A stretch of DNA of 33,543 nt, from positions 1-33,543 of the forward strand of contig JAEXTK010000170.1 in assembly GCA_023406985.1 (NCBI GenBank), given 5' to 3'. Shown here in pieces: positions 1 through 7,370 of this stretch. A program made the translations under genes and the position numbers. Below the pieces are notes generated by a model, which ran no database searches, had not been told where the DNA came from, and worked only from the letters and a program-made list of their open reading frames with translations. Within the stretch, counting starts at the first letter, position 1. Every line of letters begins with the position of its first letter. The stretch is from Spirochaetota bacterium. GTDB lineage: Bacteria > Spirochaetota > Spirochaetia > Treponematales > Breznakiellaceae.

Positions 1-870
1 TGCCACCGTCGGTCCCGCTACCACGGCCGGTGCCGCGGCCGCGAGCGCGCCAGCGCCGGGGGCCGCTTCTGCGGGGGGCGCGATGACGGCGACCGTCTCC
101 GCGGCCGGGGGCGTCGTCGGCGCGGGCTCCGCGGCGAGCGGCTCCTCGGCCAGCGCGCTTCCTTCCGGGGGCGCGACTACGGCCACCGCCTCGGCGGGTG
201 CGGCTTCAACCGGTGCGGCTTCGGCGGCGACGGCCGCGGCGGGAGCCGCTTCCGCAGCCGGGCTTTCGGTCGTCGGAGCCGCTTCCGCGCCCGTCCCCTC
301 CAACGGAGACGTTACGGCGGCAACCGGAGCGGCAACCGGAGCTGCCGCCTCTTCGGCCGGCGCAGCGTCGGCGAGATCGATGGGGGTTTCCTCATCAGCT
401 GCGGGCGCCGGAGCGCTCCCGAGGACCGGCGCCGCTCCTGCGGGAAGCGCCTCCGTCCCCGCGGACGCGGCTGCGATGGCGGCTTGAGGATTGCGATCGG
501 GGTCCCCGTTGGGCTCGAAGCCCTCGTTGAACCGCGCGAAGGCGATCGGATCGGCCGGCATGGTCATCCGCACGCGGCCGATGTCCCGGTAGGAAAGGCC
601 GATGGCGGAAGCGGCCTCGCGGGAGAGGGAAGCGAGGAGCCCCGGAGCGTCCAAGCCGCCGGACACGACCGCGCGGACCGTCTTGTCGTTTTCCAGGTTC
701 TTCACGTCGACGACCGTATTCTTCGGGAACGCGTTCGTCGCCACGAAATATCCGCTATCGGGAAGCTCTCCCGCCGCGGCGGCGACCGCGGCGCCTTCCC
801 AGACCGAGGCGCCCGTAAGCAGGGCCGCCGCCGATAACGCCAACGCGAGCGTCGTTGCTATTCGCTTCAT
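1..870 (-). CDS. Exported RlpA-like protein with long Ala/Pro/Glu-rich tail (partial, 3' end outside window)
   Basis: The frame is open from an ATG at 870 down to base 1 (290 codons, no stop), so the C-terminus is missing. Residues 1-33 look like a signal peptide (basic MKR start, then an Ala/Leu-rich stretch). Residues about 38-105 resemble the double-psi beta-barrel of RlpA-type proteins: a GYFVATNAFP segment, a VVDVKNLENDKTVRAVV segment, then SLSREAASAIGL. The Asp expected in the catalytic DRGP region of lytic RlpA appears to be replaced (SGGLD), so peptidoglycan binding is more likely than cleavage. From about residue 128 the sequence is a low-complexity Ala/Pro/Glu/Val linker with imperfect repeats such as VAVIAPPAEA and VAVVAPPEGS, suited to spanning the periplasm. 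The start lies 2 bases after the stop of the upstream gene, with an AAGGA ribosome site. The fold is recognised by pattern only. Confidence 0.7.
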   Translation of the reverse strand, partial: MKRIATTLALALSAAALLTGASVWEGAAVAAAAGELPDSGYFVATNAFPKNTVVDVKNLENDKTVRAVVSGGLDAPGLLASLSREAASAIGLSYRDIGRVRMTMPADPIAFARFNEGFEPNGDPDRNPQAAIAAASAGTEALPAGAAPVLGSAPAPAADEETPIDLADAAPAEEAAAPVAAPVAAVTSPLEGTGAEAAPTTESPAAEAAPAAAVAAEAAPVEAAPAEAVAVVAPPEGSALAEEPLAAEPAPTTPPAAETVAVIAPPAEAAPGAGALAAAAPAVVAGPTVA

Positions 871-872
871 AA

Positions 873-1394
873 TCACCATTCCTTGAGGCGAGTCATCATG
901 ATCCGCGCGAGCCGTCCCGCTTCGCGGGCCTCATCCGTCGCGGTGTCCGTCCCAACCTGAAATTCGTCCACGCCCTCGGCGATGACCGAACCGCTTCCGA
1001 GATCCAGAACGCGATACGCGACGCCGCTCGGCGAAGGCCGCGCGGCGCTCTCCGCGCTCGAAACCGCACCGTGGTAATCGAGCACCACGACCGACAGGAT
1101 ATCCGCGCCGCCGTCCTTCGCGGCCAAGGCGCCGAATCTACGGTCAGGCAGCGTGGGTCTCCCCTCCTCGTCCGACGCGGGAACGCGAACGATCGCGGCG
1201 TTCGTCACGATGTGCCCCGCGTCGAAGAACGCGGCCATGAGGCCGGCCTCCCAGGCGGAAGAAGCTTCCGCCGGCGCGGCTTCCGCGGGAAGCCCCGACT
1301 CCACCACGCACACGCAGACCGTCGCGGCCGCGAGCGGGAGCGAACAGACAAGACCGGATACGCACAGGGCCGCGAGTCTTGCAGGAAAACCCAT
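873..1394 (-). CDS. Exported hypothetical protein
   Basis: A 173-residue protein that I cannot assign to a named family. I chose the ATG at 1394 because GGAGG lies about five bases upstream; a start at 1436 would add 14 residues in front of the obvious signal peptide. Residues 1-25 form the signal sequence (MGFPARLAALCVSGLV, then LPLAAA). The mature part alternates beta-like and Ala-rich segments (AGHIVTNAAIV, GGADILSVVVLDY, YRVLDLGSGSVIAEG). This vaguely recalls small periplasmic modules of the LpoB/CsgG/FlgT type, but not strongly enough to name one. It is the first gene of a minus-strand pair with the RlpA-like gene (gap of 2 bases) and is divergent from the polysaccharide operon, so a cell-envelope role is plausible. 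Confidence 0.65.
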   Translation of the reverse strand: MGFPARLAALCVSGLVCSLPLAAATVCVCVVESGLPAEAAPAEASSAWEAGLMAAFFDAGHIVTNAAIVRVPASDEEGRPTLPDRRFGALAAKDGGADILSVVVLDYHGAVSSAESAARPSPSGVAYRVLDLGSGSVIAEGVDEFQVGTDTATDEAREAGRLARIMMTRLKEW

Positions 1395-1489
1395 CTCCGC
1401 CTCCATTGGCAGATATCGGCACTTTCGCTGCCGCACTGAACCGCCGATTGCGTCGAACTTGGACTCCGTGCTATCTTGCAGGCCGGTTT
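1395..1489. promoter_or_regulatory. Divergent intergenic region with candidate loaP promoter
   Basis: This 95-base gap separates two divergent operons. On the plus strand, TTGCGT (1448-1453) and TATCTT (1472-1477) with an 18-base spacer form a modest sigma-70-like promoter. It would start transcription only a few bases before the loaP ATG, giving a nearly leaderless message, which fits the lack of a good ribosome site there. A small stem (CGGCA 1417-1421 with TGCCG 1429-1433) lies further upstream. I could not find a convincing minus-strand promoter. Confidence 0.3.
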
Positions 1490-2005
1490 ATGGACTACTT
1501 TGCAATCCAGGTACGTACCCGAGCGGAAGAGAAGTACATCCGCCTTTTCAAGGCACGGTGGCCCGAGGCCACCGTGCGCCTCGTTTTTCCCCAACGGCAG
1601 CTTTCGATCCGGAAAGGCGGCATCACCAAGAACGAGATAGCGCCGATCTTTCCCGGGTATATCTTCTTGGAGTCGGAGGGGAGTCTGGATCCCCACCTCT
1701 ACTGGGGGCTCCGGCGGACGGAAGGCTTCTTCCGCTTCCTCAAATCGAACCAAGATATCCGTCCCCTGGAAGGCCGCGACCTGGAAACGGTCTTGCATTT
1801 CATCGGCTTCGGCCCGGTGGCGGAAAAGTCCAAGGTATGGTTCGGCGACGACGACCGCATCGTGGTGGCGGAGGGGCCGCTCAAAGGACTGGAGGGAAGA
1901 ATCATTAAGGTCGATAAGAGGAAAGGGAGGGCGAAAGTGAAGCTCGACCTCTACGACGATTCCTTCGCCATCGATCTCGCGTTCGAGGTGATTGCGCGCG
2001 TCTAG
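1490..2005 (+). CDS. loaP: LoaP-type NusG paralogue (processive antiterminator)
   Basis: A 171-residue specialised NusG paralogue. Residues 1-90 form the NGN domain (YFAIQVRTRAEEKY at the N-terminus and the hallmark PIFPGYIFLES at 52-62). Residues about 123-150 form a KOW domain (VAEGPLKGLEGRIIKV followed by a basic RKGRAKVKL strand). NusG-family proteins bind the polymerase clamp. LoaP/UpxY-class paralogues, typically encoded at the head of long polysaccharide or secondary-metabolite operons, suppress termination along one operon. The intact KOW and the position as first gene favour LoaP over RfaH. The ATG at 1490 was chosen because the NGN domain starts there; an ORF extending to 1379 lacks homology-like sequence and overlaps the divergent gene. 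A nested hairpin follows the stop immediately and could be its RNA target. A housekeeping NusG is unlikely in this context. Confidence 0.88.
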   Translation: MDYFAIQVRTRAEEKYIRLFKARWPEATVRLVFPQRQLSIRKGGITKNEIAPIFPGYIFLESEGSLDPHLYWGLRRTEGFFRFLKSNQDIRPLEGRDLETVLHFIGFGPVAEKSKVWFGDDDRIVVAEGPLKGLEGRIIKVDKRKGRAKVKLDLYDDSFAIDLAFEVIARV

Positions 2006-2009
2006 AGAG

Positions 2010-2042
2010 TGCCGGAAAACCGCGGATGCGGGCATTCCGGCA
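2010..2042 (+). promoter_or_regulatory. Nested RNA hairpin after loaP, candidate LoaP recognition element
   Basis: A perfect 8-bp outer stem (TGCCGGAA 2010-2017 with TTCCGGCA 2035-2042) encloses a perfect 4-bp inner stem (CCGC 2020-2023 with GCGG 2028-2031) capped by a GGAT tetraloop. They are separated by a 2x3 internal loop (AA opposite GCA). It begins 5 bases after the loaP stop and ends 22 bases before the chosen start of the dehydratase gene. No U-tract follows, so it is not a standard intrinsic terminator. LoaP is known to bind a short hairpin in the nascent leader RNA of its target operon, so position and neighbour suggest that role. The match to published LoaP hairpins was not checked. 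Confidence 0.5.
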
Positions 2043-2064
2043 GCTTCCTCCTTTCGACGGTTTC

Positions 2065-3552
2065 ATGGGCGACTTCAGATCAACGCGCATCTATATCATC
2101 GGCGCCGGTTTCGCGGGCCAAACCATAGCCAAAGAGATCACGGCCAAGGGCGTATTCGGCCAGGTCGTAGCCTTCCTGGACGACGACCCCGAAAAGATCG
2201 GTCGCAGCATCGACTCCATACCGGTCCTCGGTCCGATCAAGGACGTCGCCCGCCTCCTCCGCATGAATCCCGCGGACGAGGCCATCATCGCCATCCCGAG
2301 CGCGTCGCGGGAATACCTCCGCGAACTCTACGCGATCCTCAAGAAGGCGGGCTTCGAGCGGATCAAGATCCTGCCCGGCATCTCGCAGATACTCGAAGAG
2401 GACGCCCACCTCATCCAGGCCCGCTCCATCGACCCCCAGGATCTGCTCGGGCGCACCCCGGTCACGATCGGGCTCAAGGAAAGCCTCGCGTACCTGCGCG
2501 GCAAGCGCGTCCTCGTCACGGGGGCCGGCGGCTCCATCGGCGGCGAGCTCGCGCGGCAACTCCTCTCCGGCGGAGCCCAACGGCTCTACCTCTTCGGCCA
2601 CGGGGAAAATTCGATCTACCAGATCGATCGGGAACTCCGCCTCCTCCAGGAAGAGGGCGTCGGCGAAAAGGCCACGATCGTCCCGGTCATCGGGGACCTC
2701 AAGGACCGCGAGTACATGCGCTTCATCCTCGGCAAGCTCAAGGTCGACGTGGTGTTCCACGCCGCCGCCTACAAGCACGTCCCGATGATGGAGGCGAATC
2801 CCGTCGCGGCCATCGAAAACAACGTCCTCGGCACCGACAACCTGCTCGTGGCGGCCACGGAGAGCGCCGTCAAGCGCTTCGTCCTCATCTCCACCGACAA
2901 GGCGGTCGATCCGGTCTCCGTGTACGGGGCCTCCAAGCAGCTCTGCGAACGGCTCGTGCTCCAAGCGGGCAAGACGGCTCCCGCCGGTTCGAGCTACATG
3001 GTGGTGCGCTTCGGCAACGTGCTCGGTTCCCGCGGATCCATCATGCCGCTCTTCCAGAGGCAGATCGAGAAGGGCGGTCCGGTCACCGTCACCCATAAGG
3101 ACGCGACCCGCTGGTTCATGACCATCCCCGAAGCCTGTTCCCTCGTGCTCAAAGCCGGCGGAGTCGGGGACAACGGCCGGCTCTACCTCCTCGACATGGG
3201 AGACCCGATCCGCATCCGCGACCTCGCCGAACAGATGATCCGCTTCTACGGCTTCGAGCCGGATCGGGACATCAAGATCGAGTACATCGGCCTCAGGCCG
3301 GGAGAACGCCTGGACGAACGGCTCTGGAGCGAAGATGAAATGCCGGCGGATACGGAGCACCCGCGCATCCGGAGGGTGGAGCGCCGAAGGGAGGACGACG
3401 CCGATCTCGCGGCGTTGCTCCGCTCGCTCAAGCCCATCTGCCGCTTCGATCCCGCGGACGAAACGGCCTACCGCGACCGCGACCGGCTCGGCGCGGTCTT
3501 GCGGCGGGCCGTGCCGACGATTATGATCGGCGAGCATGAGCGTTCTTACTGA
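2065..3552 (+). CDS. Nucleotide-sugar 4,6-dehydratase, CapD/WbpM/FlaA1 family, soluble form
   Basis: A 495-residue SDR enzyme expected to convert a UDP-HexNAc (probably UDP-GlcNAc) to the 4-keto-6-deoxy sugar in the cytosol. Residues 8-60 form an N-terminal Rossmann-like domain (IYIIGAGFAGQ) and 125-132 carry the DLLGRTPV linker. The catalytic NAD domain begins at 147 with VLVTGAGGSIGGE, followed by FHAAAYKHVPMMEANP, STDKAVDP (Lys279) and YGASK (Tyr287, Lys291). Membrane-bound relatives near 600 residues start with four transmembrane helices, absent here. Long CapD/WbpM-type enzymes often have Met at the Tyr287 position; here it is Tyr as in classical SDRs. I start at 2065 rather than the ATG at 2026, which lies inside the hairpin and adds residues unlike the family. 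No clear ribosome site is present. The product suits the aminotransferase whose gene overlaps the 3' end by 17 bases. Confidence 0.88.
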   Translation: MGDFRSTRIYIIGAGFAGQTIAKEITAKGVFGQVVAFLDDDPEKIGRSIDSIPVLGPIKDVARLLRMNPADEAIIAIPSASREYLRELYAILKKAGFERIKILPGISQILEEDAHLIQARSIDPQDLLGRTPVTIGLKESLAYLRGKRVLVTGAGGSIGGELARQLLSGGAQRLYLFGHGENSIYQIDRELRLLQEEGVGEKATIVPVIGDLKDREYMRFILGKLKVDVVFHAAAYKHVPMMEANPVAAIENNVLGTDNLLVAATESAVKRFVLISTDKAVDPVSVYGASKQLCERLVLQAGKTAPAGSSYMVVRFGNVLGSRGSIMPLFQRQIEKGGPVTVTHKDATRWFMTIPEACSLVLKAGGVGDNGRLYLLDMGDPIRIRDLAEQMIRFYGFEPDRDIKIEYIGLRPGERLDERLWSEDEMPADTEHPRIRRVERRREDDADLAALLRSLKPICRFDPADETAYRDRDRLGAVLRRAVPTIMIGEHERSY

Positions 3553-4807
3553 ATCCCGCGCGGCCGACCCCATCCCCTTCGCGCGCCCCTATATCGGAAG
3601 GGAAGAGGAGGAGGCGGCCATCCGCGTCCTCCGCTCCGGCTGGCTCACGACCGGCAAGGAAGCGCTCGCGTTCGAGAAGGAGTTCGAAGCCTTCCTCGGC
3701 GCCGCGGGCGTCCGCGCCCTCGCGGTCAATTCCGCGACGAGCGGACTCCATCTGGCGATGGAAGCCTGCGGCGTCGCTTCGGGCGACGTGGTGCTCACGA
3801 GCCCCTATACGTTCACGTCCACGGCCGAGGTGGTCCGCTATCTGGGCGCCGACGTGGCCTTCGTCGACGTCGGCGAGGGTTCCTACTTGATGGATCCCGC
3901 CGCCCTGGAGCGTACCGTGGCGCGGCTCGAGGCCGGCCTTCCCGCCTATCCGCCCCGCCTCGACGCCTCCGCCGAGGAACGGGCGGCCGGCGGGTTCGGC
4001 CCGGTCGGCAGGCCCGCCGTCATCGCGCCGGTGCACGTCGGCGGCCTGCCCTGCGACATGGACGCCATCATGGCCATCGCCCGGGCCCACGGCCTCCGGG
4101 TCGTGGAGGACGCCGCGCACGCGTTCCCTTCCCGCTTCGCCGACGGAAGGTACGCGGGAACCATCGGCGATATCGGCGTCTTCTCGTTCTACGCCACCAA
4201 GCCCATCACGCCCGGAGAGGGCGGCATGGTCGTCACGCGGGACGAAACGCTCGCCGCGCGGATAGGCGTCATGCGGTCCCACGGCATCGATCGATCGATC
4301 TGGAACCGCTACACGGACGCCAAGGCGAGTTGGCGCTACGCCGTGGTGGAACCCGGCTACAAGTACAATCTGCCCGACCTCCTGGCCGCGGTCGGGCGCG
4401 TCCAGCTCGGCCGCGCGGAAGCCCTGCTCGCCATGCGGCAGGAAATCGCCGCCCGGTACGACGACGCCTTCCGCGACGACGGTCGGTTCTTGATCCCGCC
4501 GACCGGACAGGCGGACGCGCGCCACCTCTATACCCTCAGGATCGCCGAGGCGGCCCGGGACGCGTTCATCGAGGCGCTCCAGGAAGTAGGCGTCGGCGTG
4601 TCGGTCCACTTCATACCGCTCCACACCATGCCGTACTACGCGCGGCGGTACGGCCTCCGTCCCGGGGATTTCCCGGCTTCCCTCGCCACGTTCCAATCGA
4701 CCGTTTCGCTCCCCATCTGGCCGGGAATGGATGATGCCCAGGTGGATCGGGTGATCGCGGCCGTCCGCTCCGTCGCGGACGCCGCGGGCCTGAGGAAGGC
4801 GCGATGA
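3536..4807 (+). CDS. DegT/DnrJ/EryC1-family sugar aminotransferase
   Basis: A 423-residue PLP-dependent aminotransferase that would add an amino group to the 4-keto sugar made by the preceding dehydratase, giving a UDP-4-amino-4,6-dideoxy sugar. Family motifs are in order: RSGWLTTGKEALAFEKEF (33-50), VNSATSGLHLA (64-74), SPYTFTST (89-96), VVEDAAHAFPSRF (189-201, Asp192 facing the pyridine nitrogen) and FSFYATKPITPGEGGM (216-231, Schiff-base Lys222). The C-terminal part holds KYNLPDLLAAVGRVQL and HFIPLHTMPYY. Residues about 130-160 form an Ala/Gly/Pro-rich insertion not usual in the family, just before the VIAPVHVGG strand. The gene starts inside the dehydratase gene and its stop overlaps the next start (ATGA), implying coupled translation. 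The exact sugar cannot be read from sequence. Confidence 0.92.
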   Translation: MSVLTESRAADPIPFARPYIGREEEEAAIRVLRSGWLTTGKEALAFEKEFEAFLGAAGVRALAVNSATSGLHLAMEACGVASGDVVLTSPYTFTSTAEVVRYLGADVAFVDVGEGSYLMDPAALERTVARLEAGLPAYPPRLDASAEERAAGGFGPVGRPAVIAPVHVGGLPCDMDAIMAIARAHGLRVVEDAAHAFPSRFADGRYAGTIGDIGVFSFYATKPITPGEGGMVVTRDETLAARIGVMRSHGIDRSIWNRYTDAKASWRYAVVEPGYKYNLPDLLAAVGRVQLGRAEALLAMRQEIAARYDDAFRDDGRFLIPPTGQADARHLYTLRIAEAARDAFIEALQEVGVGVSVHFIPLHTMPYYARRYGLRPGDFPASLATFQSTVSLPIWPGMDDAQVDRVIAAVRSVADAAGLRKAR

Positions 4808-6888
4808 ACGACGAGCGGCGTTTCGTCGAGAACCTCTCGGCGCCGGGCCTGCTCCACGCCGTCGTGATACGGTCGCCGTACGCGCGGGGAAAGCTCCTCG
4901 GCATCGACCTGCCGCGCCTTCCCCACGCCTGCGCCCTCATCCGCGCGGACGACATACCCGGAAAGAACCGGCTCGAAGCCTTCGGCAATTCCGTATCCAT
5001 CCTCGCGAAGGACCGCCTGACCTACTTGGGAGAGCCCGTCGCCCTGCTCGTGGGGCCGGACCGGGCCCTCCTGGAGCGGCTCATGCCCGCCTGCGTCGTC
5101 CGCGCGGAAGAAGAGCCTCCGGTATTCACCTACGAGAAATTCTCCTCCGACCAGCTCGCCGCCAAACGTACCGCCGTGATCGGAAACCCGGACGCGGCCT
5201 TCAAAGGGGCGGCCCGCGTGGTGGAGGGCGTCTATCGGACCGGCCGCCAGGAACACTGGTACGCCGAACCCTCGGGCGCCTTGGCGACCTTCTCCTACGA
5301 TAAGCTGGAGGTATCGGTCGCGACCCAGTGGCCCTTCCACGTCCGGCACACCGTTTCCGCGGTGCTCGACGTGCGGCAAGAAGATATCGTCGTCGTGCCC
5401 TGCGAAGTGGGCGTACACCTGGACGGGAAGCTCTGGTATCCGTCCCTCGTCGCGGCCCAGGCGGCCCTCGCGACCTTCGTCTGCAAGAAACCCGTCAAGC
5501 TCCTTCTGACGCGGGAAGAGGACGCGCGGTTTTCCCCGAAACGGCCGGCCGTCACGATCCGGCACCGGGCCGCCATCGGCGAAAACGGCGAACTCTTGGC
5601 CTTGGAATCGCGGTCGGTGGTCGATGTCGGGGCGGCGTCCCCCTTCGCGGAGGAAACCCTGGATAGGCTCTGCCTCGGTTCGCTCGGCGCGTACCGCTGT
5701 CCGAACGTCCGCGTGGAGGGCTTCGCGGTGCGGACGGACACGCCCCCCGCCGGGCCCTTCGCCGGCCTCGGCCTCTCGCAGTCCTTCTTCGCGATAGAAC
5801 GCCACGCGACCCACGCCGCGGAAGCCGCCGGCATGGATCCCGCACGGTGGCGGGTGGAGAACGCCCTCGGGCGCAACGACAAGCTCGCCTCGGGCGCCGC
5901 GCTCAAGGAGGCCGTCCCCGCGGGGGACCTCATCGACGCGGTGGTCGCGATGAGCGACTACCGGCGCAAATGGGCCGCCTACGACCTCATGAAGCGGGCG
6001 CGGGAGGAGAGCGCGGAGGGGCTTCGCGACGGACCGCTGCGGGGCATCGGCATAGCCTTCGCCTACCAAGGCAACGGGTTCCTCTCCAACGGCGGCGACG
6101 CAGGCAACTACGCCGTGGAACTGACGCTGGAGAAGGACGGTTCGCTCGAGATCCGGACCTCCGCGGTCTCCGGGAGCCGGGAAACGGCGGCCCTCTGGCG
6201 CCGCACCGCGGCCGAGATACTCTCCCTGGAGGACGCCATGGTCCGGCTCGCCCCCAATCGGACCGACGTCAGCCCGGATTCCGGCCCCTCGACCCTGTCG
6301 CGCAACGTGACCACCGTGACGAAGCTCATCGAACGGTGCTGCCACGCGATACGGAAGCAACGCTTCCGCGATCCGCTGCCCATCACGGTCCGCCGGAGCT
6401 ATCGCGCGCCGAAGAGCTCCGGATGGGACGGCGTCCGCATGGAAGGAAATCCGTTCTCTCTTTTCAGCTGGGCCGCGGCCGTGGTGGAGACCGAGATCGA
6501 TCCGATCGACTACGAGCCGCGCGTGCGCGGCGTTTGGCTCTCCGTGGACGGCGGACACATCCTTTCCGAGCGCAAGGCGCGGTCCTCGCTCGAGATTGCG
6601 ACCCTCCACGCCCTCGGCTGGGCGACGCGCGAGCGCATCGTCTACGAGGCTGGAGCCCTCGCCGTCGAAGACGTCCTCTCGTACCAGATCCCGCTCAGTT
6701 CGGACGCGCCGCCGATCACCGTCGACTTTACCTGGACCGACTCGGCCGTTCCGAAGGGCATCGGGGAACTTCCCTTCGCCTGCGTTCCCGCGGCCTTCGC
6801 GCAGGCCGTTTCCCAGGCCACGGGAACCTCGTTCGATGAGCTTCCCATCCGGCCGGACGCGATCCGCAAGTCCCTGGAGGACGCATGA
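4804..6888 (+). CDS. Xanthine dehydrogenase-like molybdopterin-binding subunit with diverged cofactor motifs
   Basis: A 694-residue homologue of the large subunit of molybdo-hydroxylases (XdhA/CoxL class). Recognisable blocks are HAVVIRSPYARGKLLGID (18-35), LTYLGEPVALLVG (72-84), RQEHWYAEPSGALA (148-161), KPVKLLLTREED (229-240), PNVRVEGFAVRTDTPPAG (300-317) and GIGELPF near the C-terminus, where Glu655 matches the catalytic Glu. Three cofactor motifs are altered: GGGFGGK is VGVHLDGK (202-209), FRG(F/Y)G is FAGLG (319-323), and the region that normally reads MGQG is SGSRE (456-460). The protein is also shorter than the usual 750-800 residues. It may bind a variant cofactor, act on an unusual substrate, or be inactive. 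Its ATG overlaps the aminotransferase stop and it precedes its 2Fe-2S and FAD partners. No cofactor-assembly gene is nearby. Confidence 0.85.
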   Translation: MNDERRFVENLSAPGLLHAVVIRSPYARGKLLGIDLPRLPHACALIRADDIPGKNRLEAFGNSVSILAKDRLTYLGEPVALLVGPDRALLERLMPACVVRAEEEPPVFTYEKFSSDQLAAKRTAVIGNPDAAFKGAARVVEGVYRTGRQEHWYAEPSGALATFSYDKLEVSVATQWPFHVRHTVSAVLDVRQEDIVVVPCEVGVHLDGKLWYPSLVAAQAALATFVCKKPVKLLLTREEDARFSPKRPAVTIRHRAAIGENGELLALESRSVVDVGAASPFAEETLDRLCLGSLGAYRCPNVRVEGFAVRTDTPPAGPFAGLGLSQSFFAIERHATHAAEAAGMDPARWRVENALGRNDKLASGAALKEAVPAGDLIDAVVAMSDYRRKWAAYDLMKRAREESAEGLRDGPLRGIGIAFAYQGNGFLSNGGDAGNYAVELTLEKDGSLEIRTSAVSGSRETAALWRRTAAEILSLEDAMVRLAPNRTDVSPDSGPSTLSRNVTTVTKLIERCCHAIRKQRFRDPLPITVRRSYRAPKSSGWDGVRMEGNPFSLFSWAAAVVETEIDPIDYEPRVRGVWLSVDGGHILSERKARSSLEIATLHALGWATRERIVYEAGALAVEDVLSYQIPLSSDAPPITVDFTWTDSAVPKGIGELPFACVPAAFAQAVSQATGTSFDELPIRPDAIRKSLEDA

Positions 6889-7370
6889 CCATCGGATTCA
6901 TCCTCAACGGCGAAGACGTCGTGGTGCAGTCCGGCGCCGATCGTCGCCTCGTGGATATACTCAGGGAAACCTTCAAGCTCCTGGGGGCCAAAGCCGGCTG
7001 CAGGGTCGGCCGCTGCGGATCCTGCTCCATCATCTTCAACGGCAAGGTCGTCCCCTCCTGCATGGTGCCCGCCTTCCGCGTGCGCGGCGGCGAAGTGATC
7101 ACCATCGAGGGCTTCGCGCAGACCGACGAGTATCAGGACATCGCGGCGGGTTTCTCGTTGGCCGGGGTCGAGACCTGCGGCTATTGCGACGCGGCCAAAA
7201 CCTTGGCCGCGGAGGCCCTCTTGGACAAGAATCCTCGGCCGACCAGGGAAGAGATACTGGCGGCTTTCGACGGCGTCCTCTGCCGGTGTACGGATCCGAA
7301 GGTCCTCTCCGACGGCGTCGCCGCGGCGGCGGATATACGGCAACGGAGGCTTTATGGACGCGCTCCATAA
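6885..7370 (+). CDS. Xanthine dehydrogenase-like 2Fe-2S subunit
   Basis: A 161-residue electron-transfer subunit of the molybdo-hydroxylase family. All eight cluster cysteines are present. The plant-ferredoxin-type cluster is in GCRVGRCGSC (Cys spacing 4 and 2) plus a fourth Cys in VVPSC. The C-terminal cluster is CGYC followed about 31 residues later by CRC. The second cluster normally reads QCGFCTPG; here it is TCGYCDAA, so the flank that contacts the molybdenum cofactor has diverged in step with the large subunit. The start overlaps the large-subunit stop (ATGA) and the 3' end overlaps the FAD-subunit gene by 17 bases, so the three subunits are probably made together. It should relay electrons between the active site and FAD. 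Confidence 0.9.
   Translation: MTIGFILNGEDVVVQSGADRRLVDILRETFKLLGAKAGCRVGRCGSCSIIFNGKVVPSCMVPAFRVRGGEVITIEGFAQTDEYQDIAAGFSLAGVETCGYCDAAKTLAAEALLDKNPRPTREEILAAFDGVLCRCTDPKVLSDGVAAAADIRQRRLYGRAP

Noticed and set aside
83..487. A 134-codon Ala/Ser/Gly-rich plus-strand frame
   Set aside because: It is the complement of the Ala/Pro/Glu-rich tail of the minus-strand exported protein; Ala codons (GCN) read in reverse give such frames.
1490..2005. RfaH rather than LoaP
   Set aside because: No ops-like element was found in the leader. The KOW domain is well formed, and the first-gene position with an adjacent RNA hairpin fits LoaP better.
2010..2054. The hairpin after loaP as an ordinary intrinsic terminator
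   Set aside because: The bases after the stem are a mixed C/T run, not a U-tract, and the operon continues with the dehydratase.
2026..2064. Upstream ATG at 2026 as the dehydratase start
   Set aside because: It is inside the hairpin, has no ribosome site, and adds 13 residues without family similarity ahead of the NAD-fold start.
4636..6609. A 657-codon minus-strand frame opposite the xanthine-dehydrogenase-like large subunit
   Set aside because: Low-information shadow of the real gene; it has no start signal and no recognisable domain. Similar shadows at 2080-3573, 3521-4696 and 29236-30507 were dropped for the same reason.
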